Below are positions 22,423 to 34,628 of a DNA stretch of 64,000 nt, one piece after another (position 1 is the first letter of the stretch; every line of letters begins with the position of its first letter). Below the pieces are notes generated by a model, which was given only the letters and a program-made list of their open reading frames with translations, was not told where the DNA came from and made no database searches. The translations under genes were made by a program, and so were the position numbers. Source of the stretch: Diphasiastrum complanatum (Eukaryota > Streptophyta > Lycopodiopsida > Lycopodiales > Lycopodiaceae); NCBI GenBank assembly GCA_029204225.1, contig CM055114.1, positions 18,860,776 to 18,924,775 on the forward strand, written 5' to 3'.

Positions 22423-24235
22423 AACGCTGTAAACGAGGCTAACTACATGAGCCTGCATCTGCATTGGATAATAACAACCGCATTCACCTGGAGCAACCGC
22501 CTTGAGCTGTCACCATCGCCAAAAACCAACACTATAGCTATCGTATTCATCGCCATCACACAACCTCCACCCTAGACCCGTGGAGAACGCATTCGCAGAC
22601 AACCAACCTCTATTCACCTTTGAATTGCACTACGCCGCAATCCCACACTACATCAGCATAACATCGCATTCCACCACACCCCCATCTGTATTATCCCTTG
22701 AAACGTAGAGAACACACTCCACCATCGTAGCTCGCATCTACTCGCAACCACTTTTCAGCAATCGAACCCGCACTCATCACAACCGCCTTCCACCTCTTTC
22801 ACAACTACCTCCCCATCCACCCACAATCCTTTATTGCAACTGCATTCCATCGCTTCTCTAACACCTTACAACCATCGCAACCACCACCGTAGCTAACCGC
22901 ACTACCACCGCAATAGCCGCATTTTGCTGCTCCACCGTAGAAACCGCAATCCACCGCAACACACAACTTAATTGTATCCCACCACATTCAATCGTAAACA
23001 CCTGCATCCCAACCAACCGTAACCTGTAACCTGGTGCTTCTCCCAGGTAGACCTCTACAATCACCCCCTAACAGCCTCACACTACCTCAGCCACAATCCA
23101 CACTCCATCACTCCCCTCGCACTTCAATCTCAACCGGAGCCGGAGCCAATCATCAGCTCAACCAAAGGGGTCCCTCACCATCTTAGCCGAATCACATCCA
23201 CGCCAGACCATAACAATTTCAAACGACGATCACAAACAACGAGTACATCAGCCATCAAATACCACACCTGGCATCGCATCTGCATTTTCTATGCATCCAC
23301 CACCCTCTCCCTTCATTTGCATCTGCCTCCGTCTATCTCGTTTGCATTTGATGCACTCTGCCTTTGTTCATCTCCCATGTCTCTACACCTGTTTTACTCA
23401 AACACCTAACCGCATCCACCTTAGAACACAAAAAGATTAGCAGTCACAAACAGAGCACATTCATCCATACTACATGCATTACACCACAACTGACCGCATT
23501 GCATCGCAGAAACCCAACCTTCCACCTCCATCGCAACCAGTACCACAATAGACTGCACTCCCACCGCATTCTCCTACAAACGCCACCTTACGATTTCACT
23601 AACATCACCTCACACCAGCACGCCCACAACATCACACCCGCAAACAAGCTATCCTCTAACTATGCCCGCCCCGAACTGTAGACACATCGCAGTCATCCAC
23701 AGATGCAAACACCCGCACCCTATCTCCATTCACACTTGAATTGCAACAATCACAAACCGCCTGCTACAACCGCATTCACAAACACCCAACGCCATTCACC
23801 CTTAATTCGCAACCCACCGCATTCAAACCCCTTCCACCTTCAACCGCCAACAGGCCATCCTCTACCCACGTCCACATAGCACCATAGACACCGCATAGCA
23901 CCGCTAACATCGCATAGCACCGGTGACACCGCACACATCCGCTGACACCGCTAACATCGTACTCGACTACTGATACCGCGATCAACCAACCATAACCACA
24001 GATAACCGTCGACACTGCATATACCCATAGAAACCACTAAAACTGCATTGACCCGTCTCCACCACAATCACCGCACTAGATCGCAACTGATTGCAACGGA
24101 CCATAGATCGCGACTGACTACACCAAACCGCATATCACCACTGACCGCAATCACCCACAAATAATCGCAACCCATCGTAACCGTAAACCGCCTCCACCGT
24201 AAACCGTAGGGACTTCCAAAAAAAAAAAAAAAACT
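22423..24235. repeat. CCGCA-rich degenerate repeat domain
   Basis: Continuation of the 15.3-16.5 kb domain on the other side of the copia insertion. Irregular repeats of ACCGCATTCCACCGCAA-like units, later ACACCGCTAACATCGCATAG. Ends in an A-run (24219-24233) just before the gag frame at 24250. No coding capacity seen. It may be the long untranslated leader of that gag element. Confidence 0.65.
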
Positions 24236-24249
24236 CACACCAGTCCTCA

Positions 24250-25620
24250 ATGGACCACCAAAAAGATCTTGAACTCCCAGATGATTATCCATACGAGGTC
24301 AGATCCCATGTCGCTGAACAAATCAGACGTCATAGGTTCTACAAAATGAGGACCGAACTACAAGACCAATCAACAAACCCATTCGAGGGACAAGAACTTG
24401 ATAGAGCTGAGTCTTCACATGCACGAGCCCATTTTTGTGGTGCTGAACCCTCACGGGTCAGAACCAACCCTAATGGAGTTTCTGCTACCCATGGAGCTCA
24501 TCTTGAGAGACGTACACCCAAGCTAGATTTACCAAAGTTTGATGGTAGTTCGAACCCTCAAAGATTTTTGCAAATCTTTGAGAATGCATGTGATGTGTAT
24601 GGCAAAACATCTCCCGATGCTATGGTCCAACTATTTTCGATGATCATGATCGCTAAAGCACGTGATTGGTTTTTCAACCTTGATCGTGACGAAAAGACAG
24701 ACTGGTCAATTTTGAAAGAGTCCTTTATCAAGCGTTTTAAGCCCTTTCGCTTGATCGAGAGACCTTTTGTCAAATTGAGTAACAAAAGACAAACGTGTAT
24801 GAGACTATATCGAGCATTTCAAACGCCTCAAAAGTCAAGTCCAAGAACAGCCCTCTAAACAAATGCTCATCATTTGGTTCCTAGTCGGACTTCCAAGATG
24901 GATTAGACGTGAGCTTAAATCCAATGATGAATATATGATTCTAAAGTTAGCTATGTCTAATGCCATCAAGGAAGAAGATGAAGTATCAGATGTTGACGAA
25001 TCTAGGGAAAGATGAGCACCACGTGCTCTTGCCCATGAGTCAAAGCCGATCGAAGACACCCGAGATCAACTTTGGAAATCCCAATTGGAGTTGCTTAATA
25101 AGCAACATCAACTACAGATGGAGAAACTCACCAATGAGTCTCAAGCTACCCTGAAGTCTATCCAAAGCAATATGCCTGCTCAGTCAAACCCTGCACAGGT
25201 ACCTTCTAGACAAAAACCAATATGGTGCCCACACTGCCGGGCTACGCATCCTGCTGATGCTTGTCCTTCATATCAGCATATCCAAGCACGTATAGTCCAA
25301 TGATATGAAGAACAACCATCACAATTTGGAAATTCCATCACTTATCATGAATATCCACCTGAAAGTCCAAACCCACTAGCCATAAAAGATGGCTATGTTG
25401 TTATACAAGGGCCATTGCACACCAGATGTTTCATCTATGGTGAAACTGGCCACTTCATGGTTGATTGTCTAGTCAAGACCAAGTACCATGCTAAGTGTCC
25501 TGACTGTATCAGATTACACAGTTTCAAAGACTGTCCGAACCAACTAAGATCCTACCTGCCCATCACGTCAGTTATGAATCACGATAGGATCCTCACGACA
25601 ACCACACGAGTACCATAGCA
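24250..25620 (+). pseudogene. Retrotransposon gag pseudogene with three CCHC-like motifs (Ty3/gypsy-type)
   Basis: Begins MDHQKDLELPDDYP and contains a retrotransposon_gag-type domain at about residues 80-180 (KLDLPKFDGSSNPQRFLQIF, AMVQLFSMIMIAKARDWFFN, WSILKESFIKRF). A frameshift near 24790 moves the frame, which goes on with EHFKRLKSQVQEQPSKQMLI and WFLVGLPRWIRRELK. Later come a coiled-coil-like Gln/Lys stretch and three knuckle-like motifs: WCPHCRATHPADACP, CFIYGETGHFMVDC (second Cys is Tyr) and CPDCIRLHSFKDC. Several stops separate these. No protease or RT was found downstream. The PFDGSSNP-like capsid motif favours a gypsy-type origin; the exact clade is not clear. Confidence 0.65.
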
Positions 25621-27660
25621 CCCAACCGCTCAGCCTGCTACTCACTCGAGAAGTTTCTAGCAAACTTCTACAATACCGCACAATACACCAGCTCCATAAT
25701 GAAAATAGACAATATGAAATGAGTCCTTGTCGAAAGAAAGTGAAACCGATATTCCGTCATCTGCTACAATGTCCAACCAAGAGCAACCTCCACATGGAAT
25801 TGACAGTTTTTCTCCCATTCTACAACCTCAAGTCTATTTGTCTTTCCACATGCTAATAAGATTTCCAATGTGCCAATACACAATATTTCTCGGATTCGAA
25901 AATTCAGATAGAGATTCGGTTCTGAATCTCTTGTTCACAGAGGTCCTCAAGACATAGTACCTCAATAATACTTGCATTTCAAGCTATATCTTGCAACATT
26001 TGCTATCACTGATGTTCGATTTTAGCGTCACCCACCCTACCTTGTTCTAACAAGGGCATGTCAGAGTAAGTCACATTACTCTACAAAACAACTGAAATAT
26101 TGCAACTATCAAGGTATATTATCAATGTTGATTGATGAATGCAAGTTTTGTTCGACAAGTGCTATACAGTTCTCACTCTTTGTCACATTTGTTTATTTTC
26201 TTGTTTCTCTTCACCTATTTTGTGTGATGGATTTTTGCATGAGGAATAGCTACTGCACGAGAGTCTTCCATAGAGCATCTCAAGAACACATTTTCATTCA
26301 TCTATCCATCTTCAGATTCCCTTGTACAATAGTTTAGGATTTCTGAGAATTATGAGAAATCCATGTCAAGTCAGAGTTGATTCCTGCGTCTCATTACCAT
26401 ATTCATCTTCGAGTCAACTACAACAAGATCGAAACAAATTTAGTTAAAATTTGTTCAATCTTTAGTCCAATCACATGTTCAACGTGTTTCCAACTATGTG
26501 TTCCACACGCCGATCCAATCTTGAGCATGAACAGTTACCAATAACCACATCCCCACCAACAAATTTTTTGGGGGGGGAGAGTGGATTTGCTTGGATCCAC
26601 TGGAGCAGTTACGTTGCCAACAACAACATCAACAAGATTGACAACCAAGGTCACAAGTCAATCTGGAAAGGACAAGGCTAAAGAAGGTAGATGGGTAATC
26701 CAAAGAGACTCAATCAGAAGAAGTACCCCAGTCACGATGAAGATCCTTCAGAAAGGGAAACACAAGCATTGGGAAATCAGTCTCCTTCTTCAACCAACCT
26801 CTCATCATACATCTACATCCATTCTCATGCCTATCGCCCACACCATCTACCATTCTCACTACCACCCTTCCTTCCATCTATTTGTTTATTATCAGTTTAT
26901 TGTTCTTCTAAGAAATCCCTAGTTTTTATAGTCTTACCGAAGCAGTTGAAAGATCATTGCAAATGTCTTGCGGAGACCAACTACCACCTATATTGGTTGT
27001 TCAGCCGAAAAAAGACCTACAAAAGAAGGCAAAGCAACTACAAGAAATAAAGAGAAAGATCCAAGAAGCTGAGGAGGAAAGGACGACAACTTAAGCAACA
27101 GATGAGTCAAATCAATTTTGATCAAAAGAAACCCTTTGGAGCAATGATAGTTAAATCCCCTCCTATGAAGCCCAAAGAGATCCATAGGTAACGGATTAAA
27201 AGGAAGAGCTGCAGAAAAGAAAGATGAAGACAACCGTGAACTTGCAAAATAAAGCAAGCTCCTCACCCAGCAAGTGGTGGTCAAAGCTCGACATTGCAAG
27301 GGTATAAGGCTGCAACTATAGAAGCATCAGTTCCTTCATCCTTTCGCCAAGCCTTCATCATGTTTTCTTACCGTTATCAAACCGTCCATCCAAATCTGTT
27401 CCTACCACCAATTTTTGATGAGTCCAACCCCTTGAGACTGATAATTAAAGTTTGTGCAACCTGTAGATCAAAGGTTTCCCTTGAGACTAAAACTTCAACT
27501 GAGAGAAGAACCATGGAAACACCCAGAGGCAAATGGAGGATAGAGACCTTCCAGAAGATAGAATCCTCCAAGAAACCAAAGATGAAACCGTCAATGGCAT
27601 ATACAAGTGACAAAACAAAGAGACACATGGAAAGCACTCAAACATGCAAGTTGTGAAGCT
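25621..27660. other. Unassigned sequence, with a possible polypurine tract
   Basis: No coding region recognised. At 26564-26580 TTTTTTGGGGGGGGAGA followed by GTGG resembles the polypurine tract and LTR start of plant gypsy elements, which would fit the gag at 24250 with pol deleted. No matching LTR pair was found. Confidence 0.35.
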
Positions 27661-27744
27661 GCTGAGAGCTCTCCAATTTTGAGAATGTCAACCAATTGCA
27701 GCAATAAGACATTCTGGTTAAACTGCGGCAATTCATGAAAAACA

Positions 27745-28669
27745 GTTTTTGTGATAAAGACTGGGACTTGGTCATAAAAGCTGCTTCATCTTCCTCTTGC
27801 TACTGGGTTGAAAAACTAGTTGAAGCAGAATTTGCTTGTTCTTGGAACTGCCTATTCTTCTCATTATTAAATTTCAAAGTTTTGTAGTCTATGATTTCAT
27901 GTCCAGTCCTCTTGCAGTATCAGAATAGTTTATGCTTTGGTTGGAAGGATGAAGAGTTGAAATTCAACCCAGAGCCTGAATTTGACCCTGAGCCAAAATT
28001 TGACCCTGAGCCAAAAGTTGACCCTGACTGCATATTGCTCTTCTTTTTGGATCTAAACTTCTGATTTTTTTAATATAGAGCTTGAGGATCCGACCCTGAG
28101 CCTGAAGAGGATGCATATTTTTTTATTTCCTCTTGTAGAAGCATTGAAATTGCTTTGATAGAGTAATTTGCTCGTGGGTCGATTATCATGACCCAATTTT
28201 CATAGGCTTCAGGGAGACTCGATAATAGAGTCATAACAGCATCAAAATCTTCAATGACTAAGCCAATTGCAGCCATTTGCTCCACAAGATTTTTGAAAGT
28301 GTTGATGTGACTTGTAATACTTTCTGCTTTAGACATCTTCAAGTTGAAGAATTTCTTCCTCAAGTATAACTGGAAGTAACATCCTTGATATCATACAAGG
28401 TTGCTAGGATGTCTCATGCTTCATTGGCTATCTGAGCATTTCGTATGTGAATTATCTATGTATCTTTGATATTGAGAGCCTATCATGGCAAATGTCTTGC
28501 CATCTCTCAATCTCCATTTGGTGATAATGGCTACATCACCTTCTAAGTTGACTTTTGTGCCATCACCAACGTCCCACAGTTCCTTGGCTAATAGCATGAC
28601 CTTCATTTTGAACTTCCAGAGGTGATAATTCCCTCCATCGAGCCTTTTGATTAGAGAAGATTGATCCAT
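27745..28669 (-). pseudogene. Ty1/copia gag remnant (second family)
   Basis: Minus-strand gag starting MDQSSLIKRLDGGNYHLWKF at 28669. After a frameshift it continues MSKAESITSHINTFKNLVEQ, LLSSLPEAYENWV and ISMLLQEEIKKYA (28363-28070). Next come a Gly/Ser-rich repeat (SGSNFGSGSNSGSG, about 27955-28020) and a knuckle-like YCKRTGHEIIDY, in which the first and last Cys are a stop and a Tyr. Protein sequence fades out near 27745. No protease, integrase or RT follows. This Gag differs from that of the element at 29893-34333. Confidence 0.75.
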
Positions 28670-28794
28670 TCTGGTTGAGCGAGATCATTGGTAGTAACAA
28701 CAATTTTGGAATAAAGTTGGTTGCGCGCTTGCTAGTTTGTTGTCTTAATAGAAACACAACTAATAATCCGCAATGAGGAGCAAACTACTGAGAA

Positions 28795-28811
28795 GCCTGC
28801 TTTGATATTAT
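28795..28811 (-). other. Degenerate primer binding site
   Basis: On minus the sequence TAATATCAAAGCAGG matches TGGTATCAGAGC at most positions and lies between the LTR-like segment (28812-29892) and the gag start at 28669, where a PBS belongs. Confidence 0.5.
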
Positions 28812-29892
28812 GTCGTAAATGGGTGGGTATGAGCATAATCTAGGAGCGAGCTAGATGTGTGGATCGTGATGAAAAAAATGTTCACTCAAAAATGCAAATT
28901 CCAGCTAAAACTTTAGTGACAAACTGATAAAGGGTCTCGAATGATTCATGAAACTTTTACAAAACTCAAATTATTTCTATTCGAGAATAATTTGCGTTGG
29001 ATCAATCAAGCTCTGTAACACAACAAAACCAAACAAGACAAAATCTAGACAAAAACGAAGCGAAGCGAAACTTAAACGAGCTCTGACATTGATTCATGCT
29101 AGAAGCATAGAGATCGTGAAACGAAACGAAACTAAGCAAAAGCATTTGCGAAAAGATCAATCAAGCTCTATAACGAGATGAGACGAAACGAAATGAAACA
29201 AGACAAAAATGAAACAAAACTGAAGTGAGTTCTGAAATTGATTTACGCTTATAGCCAAGTGATCGCGAAGCAAAACAAAATGAAACACGAAGTGAAAGCA
29301 TTTGCGAATAAAATCAGTTCATCAGGAATTCAGATATGATTGCTGGTCACTGCTGGCTATATCATCCTTCAGAGAATAGACAGACATTGCTTGTTTACGT
29401 TAACAGATTAATATAGCATTCAATTAAATCAAACCAATGTGCATAATTGAGTAAACAAGTGAATTAGATACACGAATAATATCAAACAAATATTCATTCG
29501 AGATCATACAATCATACTAAATAATATGTGCACAACAACTACAATAATATTTATTGATCTTCTTAATTTTCCAAGCACTGCATGACAGATCCACGCAGTG
29601 CATTGGCATGAGAGAAATACAGTTCTCTCACGAACAATGTCTCGTATACTAGTGGACTTTTAGATCTACAGATCCTCTACAAAATTGTCTCACTCACAGG
29701 CAGACACGTATTCTATATATTTTCGTCTTTTTCTTCCTTACTTGCTAGGTATTATTATGCATCAAACAGAAAGTATATAGTTCGAGAACAATTTTGTGTC
29801 GCATCGTTTAACTTCCAGATTAGAAAGATTAAAAACTAATCAGAATTACAAGAGTGGCAGATTAGCCACGATCTAGAGTACTTCCGCTGATG
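28812..29892 (-). repeat. LTR-like segment shared by two minus-strand copia elements
   Basis: Lies directly after the pol stop of the element at 29893-34333 (3' LTR position) and directly before the degenerate PBS and gag of the remnant at 27745-28669 (5' LTR position). Parts recur at 38610-39150 (inverted) and 39656-39850 (same orientation), which supports its being a repeated LTR. It contains a CGAAA-rich stretch (29040-29310). Exact LTR ends were not proven. Confidence 0.6.
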
Positions 29893-32800
29893 TCATGATA
29901 TTTGATCAAATACTTGTACCCCATGGTACTTGGCTGATCTTCTTGATCCTTTGAGGAGAACGACTGATTTTGTGTCGTGTCGTGTCACGTCAGCTTTTGT
30001 CAAAAATTCAGGATTGAAAGCTAGCAAGGCTTTGGCAATAGAAACATTTTGTTTCTTCATCTCTCTCTCAAAGCATGATAGCTTGACGAGTCCAAGACTG
30101 CTCCTCTGTTTCTCGAATAGACCTGCTCCTCTGTTTCTCGAATAGACCTTTGTCTAAGGCCTTTGTGAAAATGTCAGTAACCATGTCTTTTGTTCCAATG
30201 AAAATAGTCTGCAACATCTTCTTCCCGATCAGCTCCCTGATCAAGTGGTACTTGATTACAATGTATTTCATCCTTGAGTGAAGGTCTTTTGTCAGATGTA
30301 TTGCAGATGTGTTGTCCATTTGCAAAACCAGAGGTTCATTCCTCGCTTTGCCCAGTTCTTGAAGAAACTGTTTGAGACAAATTATTTCGTTGGCCATCTT
30401 TATTGTTGCAATGTACTCTGCTTCGCAGGATGACTGAGCTACAATGGTCTGCTTCTTGCTGACCCAGAGAATTATTGCTTTTGATGTGATGGTGCATCCT
30501 CCTAAGACAATTTTATGGTCATCCTTGAGAGATGCCCAACTAGCATCACTATAGGAAAGCATCTGGAACCCTGCATCACGACAATAACACAAACCAAAAT
30601 CTCTTGTTAATTGAAGATATTACAAAATTCATTTTGCAATCTTCCAATGTGTCGAGCCTAGATTCGTAAATGATTGGCTCATCCTGAACACGACATAAGC
30701 AATGTCAGGACGTGTGTTATGTACAAAGTACCTCAGCGATCCTATCAGTTTCTTGTATGGTGTGAACTGCATCAATTCTCTCTCTTCTTCAGTCCTCAAA
30801 CAGTTTTCGTTCGTCAGTACTATTCCTACAAGCATTGGAGTATTCACTCCTTTGCAATTCATCGTCCCAAAATCTTCTAGGATTTTTTGGGTATATCTGG
30901 ACAGATGAAGGTACAATTTACCTCCCTCATAGTCCCTGTCAATCTGTAAGCGAAGGTAACACTTGGCTTCTCCCAGATCTACAATCTTGAAATGTTTTGA
31001 GATATCATTATTCACTTCAACAATAAGTTTCTCACTCTTGCAGAGTATCAGAGTGTCATCCACATACACAACTACAATGATGATCTTCTCTTGTAATTCT
31101 TACATAGACATTGGAATCAGCCATTAGTGGCTTGAATCCTAAGGATTTCAGGACTTGATCTTTCTTTTTGTACCATTGTCGAGCTGACTGCTTCAGACCA
31201 TAGATACTCCTATGCATTATGCATGCATAACTGGGAAGTGAATTCGAGACATATCCTGGGGGGTGATCCATGTAGACCTCTTCGCCTGACTCACCATGCA
31301 AGAAGGCTGTCTTCTCATCCACAATGTGAATCCTGTGATCATAAACAACTGCATATGCAAATAACAAACGTAGGGATGAATGTTTCACGACAGGAGAGAA
31401 GGTCTTAGAATAATCAATACCATATCTCTGAGAGAATCCCTTCCCTACAAGTCTTGTCTTATACTTTGAGACATCTCCAACTAGTCCATACTTTAGCTTG
31501 TATACCCATTTGCATTTAACAGGTTTTCGCTTATTTGGTAATGGCTGCAACATCCATACCTGGTTCTTTCTCATGGATTCCATCTTCTCATTCATGGCTT
31601 GGATCCATTTGTCCTTCTCTGGACATTCAACTGCCTCCTCGAATGTCTGTGGTTTGCCACTAAATCCACAGAATTCTTCTGATGTAGAAGTTGAGCTGCT
31701 TGGCACATATCTTGCTAGCGTTTTTCATTGTCTTGTCGACCTTCTAGGAGATCCTCCTAGAACTACAATGCCTTTGTCTTTGTTTGCTCTGCTAGGTCCA
31801 AAACCATTTCGGTTTACAAGTACTTTAGTAGTAGGCTACCTCTTGAAATTTTCTTTGTCTGATTTGTCACTTGAATGCAAAGAGACTCAAAAATCTTCTT
31901 CTTCATCTTCATCCTCTGCTCCCTCTGTCATAGTTGGCAGATCATAGTACTATCTTTCAAGAATTCATAGCTGACAGGATCATCGTTGGCCATTGTTTTG
32001 CTCTCATCAAACTTGACATCACTGACTGTCTTATAGTATTTGTCTTTGGCATGTAGACTCTATATTATGACAATTGATTGTCATATCCTACAAGATATCC
32101 CCGTTCATCTTTCTCATGAAGCTTCTTTTGAAGCTTATCTAAAATATGTGCATAAGCTGCACAGCCAAAGATTCTGATGTGAGTCAGATTGGATTTTCTA
32201 CCCCACCATAATTTGTGTAGTGTTGTGTGAGGAACACCAGACTTTTCTATAATGTTCTGAATGTAAGCAGCTGTAGTAACTGCTTTAGCCCACAGTACTA
32301 TAGGAGCTTTCAAGTAGGCCATCATGCATTTGACAGCTTTCATTAGGGTCCTGTTCTTTCTTTCTACAACACCGTTGTGATGCGGTGTGTAAGATGCATT
32401 CCTTCTGTGAATGATACCACAATCATTGCAGAAGTCAGTGAAGCAATTCAAGATGTATTTTTCTTCTCGATCTGTTTTGATCTGCTTAACTTTGTTACCA
32501 GTGTATCTTTCTACCCAATTCAAATACTCTGTGAATTTGTCAAATGCTTCTGATTTGTTGTGAATAAAATACCCTTTGACAAATTTACTGTAATCATCAA
32601 TAAAGGTAATGTAATATTTCGAGCCTCCTACTGAGATCACATTGAAAGGTCCATAGATGTTAGAATGCACTAACTCCAGAATCTTGGTCGTTTTGTAGGA
32701 GTCCTTGACAAATGGAGTGCGTGACATTTTACCCTTCAGGCATGCATCACAGGTCGTTGAACTAGTTGCATTCGAGATGCTCACCCTTGTGATTGCTCCA

Positions 32801-34333
32801 TGATGGCTTGCTTGGTATAGTGCCATTGAATTCATATGGCATAATCTCATGTGCCATAGAGTGTCTGGCAAATCATCATGACTCTGATGCACTTGATTTG
32901 AAGGTAGACGTACCTTCAAGTAATACAGGTTGTCTTTTCTTCTGCCTTGAGTGATCAAGATACTGGTACTTGCATCAACAACGTTGCATGCTTCGTCAGA
33001 GAACGTCACACGCATCCCTCCATCAACTATTCTTGCTACTGATAACAAGTCTTGTTGTAGTGTAGGCACGAACATAACATCTTCGAGTCGTCTATTTCTG
33101 CCGTTTGTGTTGAGCCATAGTGAACCAATACCATTCACTTGATGTTTGTATCCATCTCCAAGAACAATAAATCTTGATGGATCTACACTTTGGAAATCAG
33201 ACATGATTTGTCTTGATGTAACGAAGTGTGAGGTAGCTCCTGAGTCAAGGATTACCTACTATGTGTTAGGTGTTGACACTGCACACATGTCTGGACAGAT
33301 ATAGGTGGTCGAATTATGCTAATTCGATCTTTGTTCACCCATTTTCTAGATCTTTGGCTCCTCAACATAGGACGAACTATTATCGTTCTCATATCTGCTT
33401 TGTGCTAATTCATTTCTTGGGTTTAGATGGTAGTCCATGGCTGCATGACCTTTCTTGTGGCAGTAGATACACTCAATTTTTGGACTGAGCCAACATGAAT
33501 TGACAGAATGTCCTTCGCATTTGCATCTCACGCAGGTCTTCTTGTCTCCACTTTGTTGTTTCGACCTTCCTTTGTTCTTCCATTTGCCTTTGCTGGTTCC
33601 TTCTACTTGCTGATCACGGTCCTGCTTTCGCTTTGACTCCCTCTTAGGCTTGAATTATTTCTTTGTCTTCTCCTTGTTGTTGTAGAGGGCTTGGTTAGAA
33701 GCATCCTTGTGATTAAGGTGCTCTCGAACCTCGACTTCTTCTCGAATCTTGACAATTGCCTTATTGAGTGTCATTGTAGGATCCTTAGCTAGCAGTGTTC
33801 TGGTTGTTTGGAAGGATCTTGGTAAGGCTCTCAACATATAAGTGAGCTGCTTCTCTGCTGACACTGCATTTTCTGCTCCAGAATTGTGTAGTGAAAGGAA
33901 TAGATCATTCATCTTCCTAATAAAGGAAGTGAGGTCTTTGCCATCCCACTGCAGGTTGGTCAGCTAATCTTCAAGCATCATTATCTGACTGTGTGATTTC
34001 ATCTGAAATCTTGTGAGTAGTGTATCCCACATCTCTTTTGCTTTAGAGAGTAGCCAGGTCCAATGTGAGGCTATCCTCGATGGATGATGATAACAAGGCT
34101 GCTGCCTTGTCATTCTTCTCCCTCCATTCTCATAGCTCCTTGCCTGTTGTTGTAGGCATCTCCTCGGTGCCATCAACCCACGGGAATAATCCTTCACCCT
34201 TTAGTATCAGCGAGGTCTTTACCTTCCATGCTAGGAAGTTAGATCCTGATGAATCTAGAACCGTACAGATCTTGGATTGTATGCTACTGATTGAAGCCAT
34301 TGCTGCTGACATTAGTGGAGGTCCAGGCGCCAT
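29893..34333 (-). pseudogene. Decayed Ty1/copia (Tnt1/Tork-like) element, gag to RNase H
   Basis: Gag starts at 34333 (MAPGPPLMSAAMASISSIQS); frameshifts lead to MNDLFLSLHNSGAENAVSAE (33912) and two knuckles, CVRCKCEGHSVNSCW (intact) and CIYCHKKGHAAMDY (last Cys is Tyr). Protease VILDSGATSHF lies near 33250, in frame with integrase (33204-32065). The integrase has HSNIYGP where the catalytic Asp should be, KTDREEKY (normally DNGGEY) and the Glu in VVERKNRT. RT: SPVVKHSSLRLL, EKTAFLHGESGEEVYMD, YGLKQSARQWY and YVDDTLIL (31069). RNase H: SDASWASLKDD, SSCEAEYIA, MDNTSAIHL. Beyond a 25 bp tandem duplication the frame continues about 60 codons to a TGA at 29895-29893. No LTR lies on the gag side; other sequence abuts near 34440. 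Confidence 0.9.
30098..30147. repeat. 25 bp perfect tandem duplication
   Basis: CTGCTCCTCTGTTTCTCGAA plus TAGAC is present twice in a row (30098-30122 and 30123-30147), inside the 3' end of pol. As 25 is not a multiple of three it shifts the frame of the C-terminal extension. Confidence 0.95.
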
Positions 34334-34628
34334 AAGGGCCCTTTGTAAAGATACTTGTTTTGACTTTTCAACTATTCGACGTCCACATGTCCCAACAAAT
34401 TATTTTTACAATTTTTCGGGCATATTTTTAGCCAGTTAAAAACTCCCGTCAGGCAGAGTCTAGATATGTAATTGGATAATATATTGTTGTCGTCGGCAAA
34501 AGACTGCCCGAGTTTAACTAACTGAAGTTAAACTAACTCTCATGGATGGTTCAACTAACTAAAGTTATCAATCATTTTGTATCTTGGATGTTCATTATCA
34601 ATCGTTTTGTATCTTACACTATTATGCA

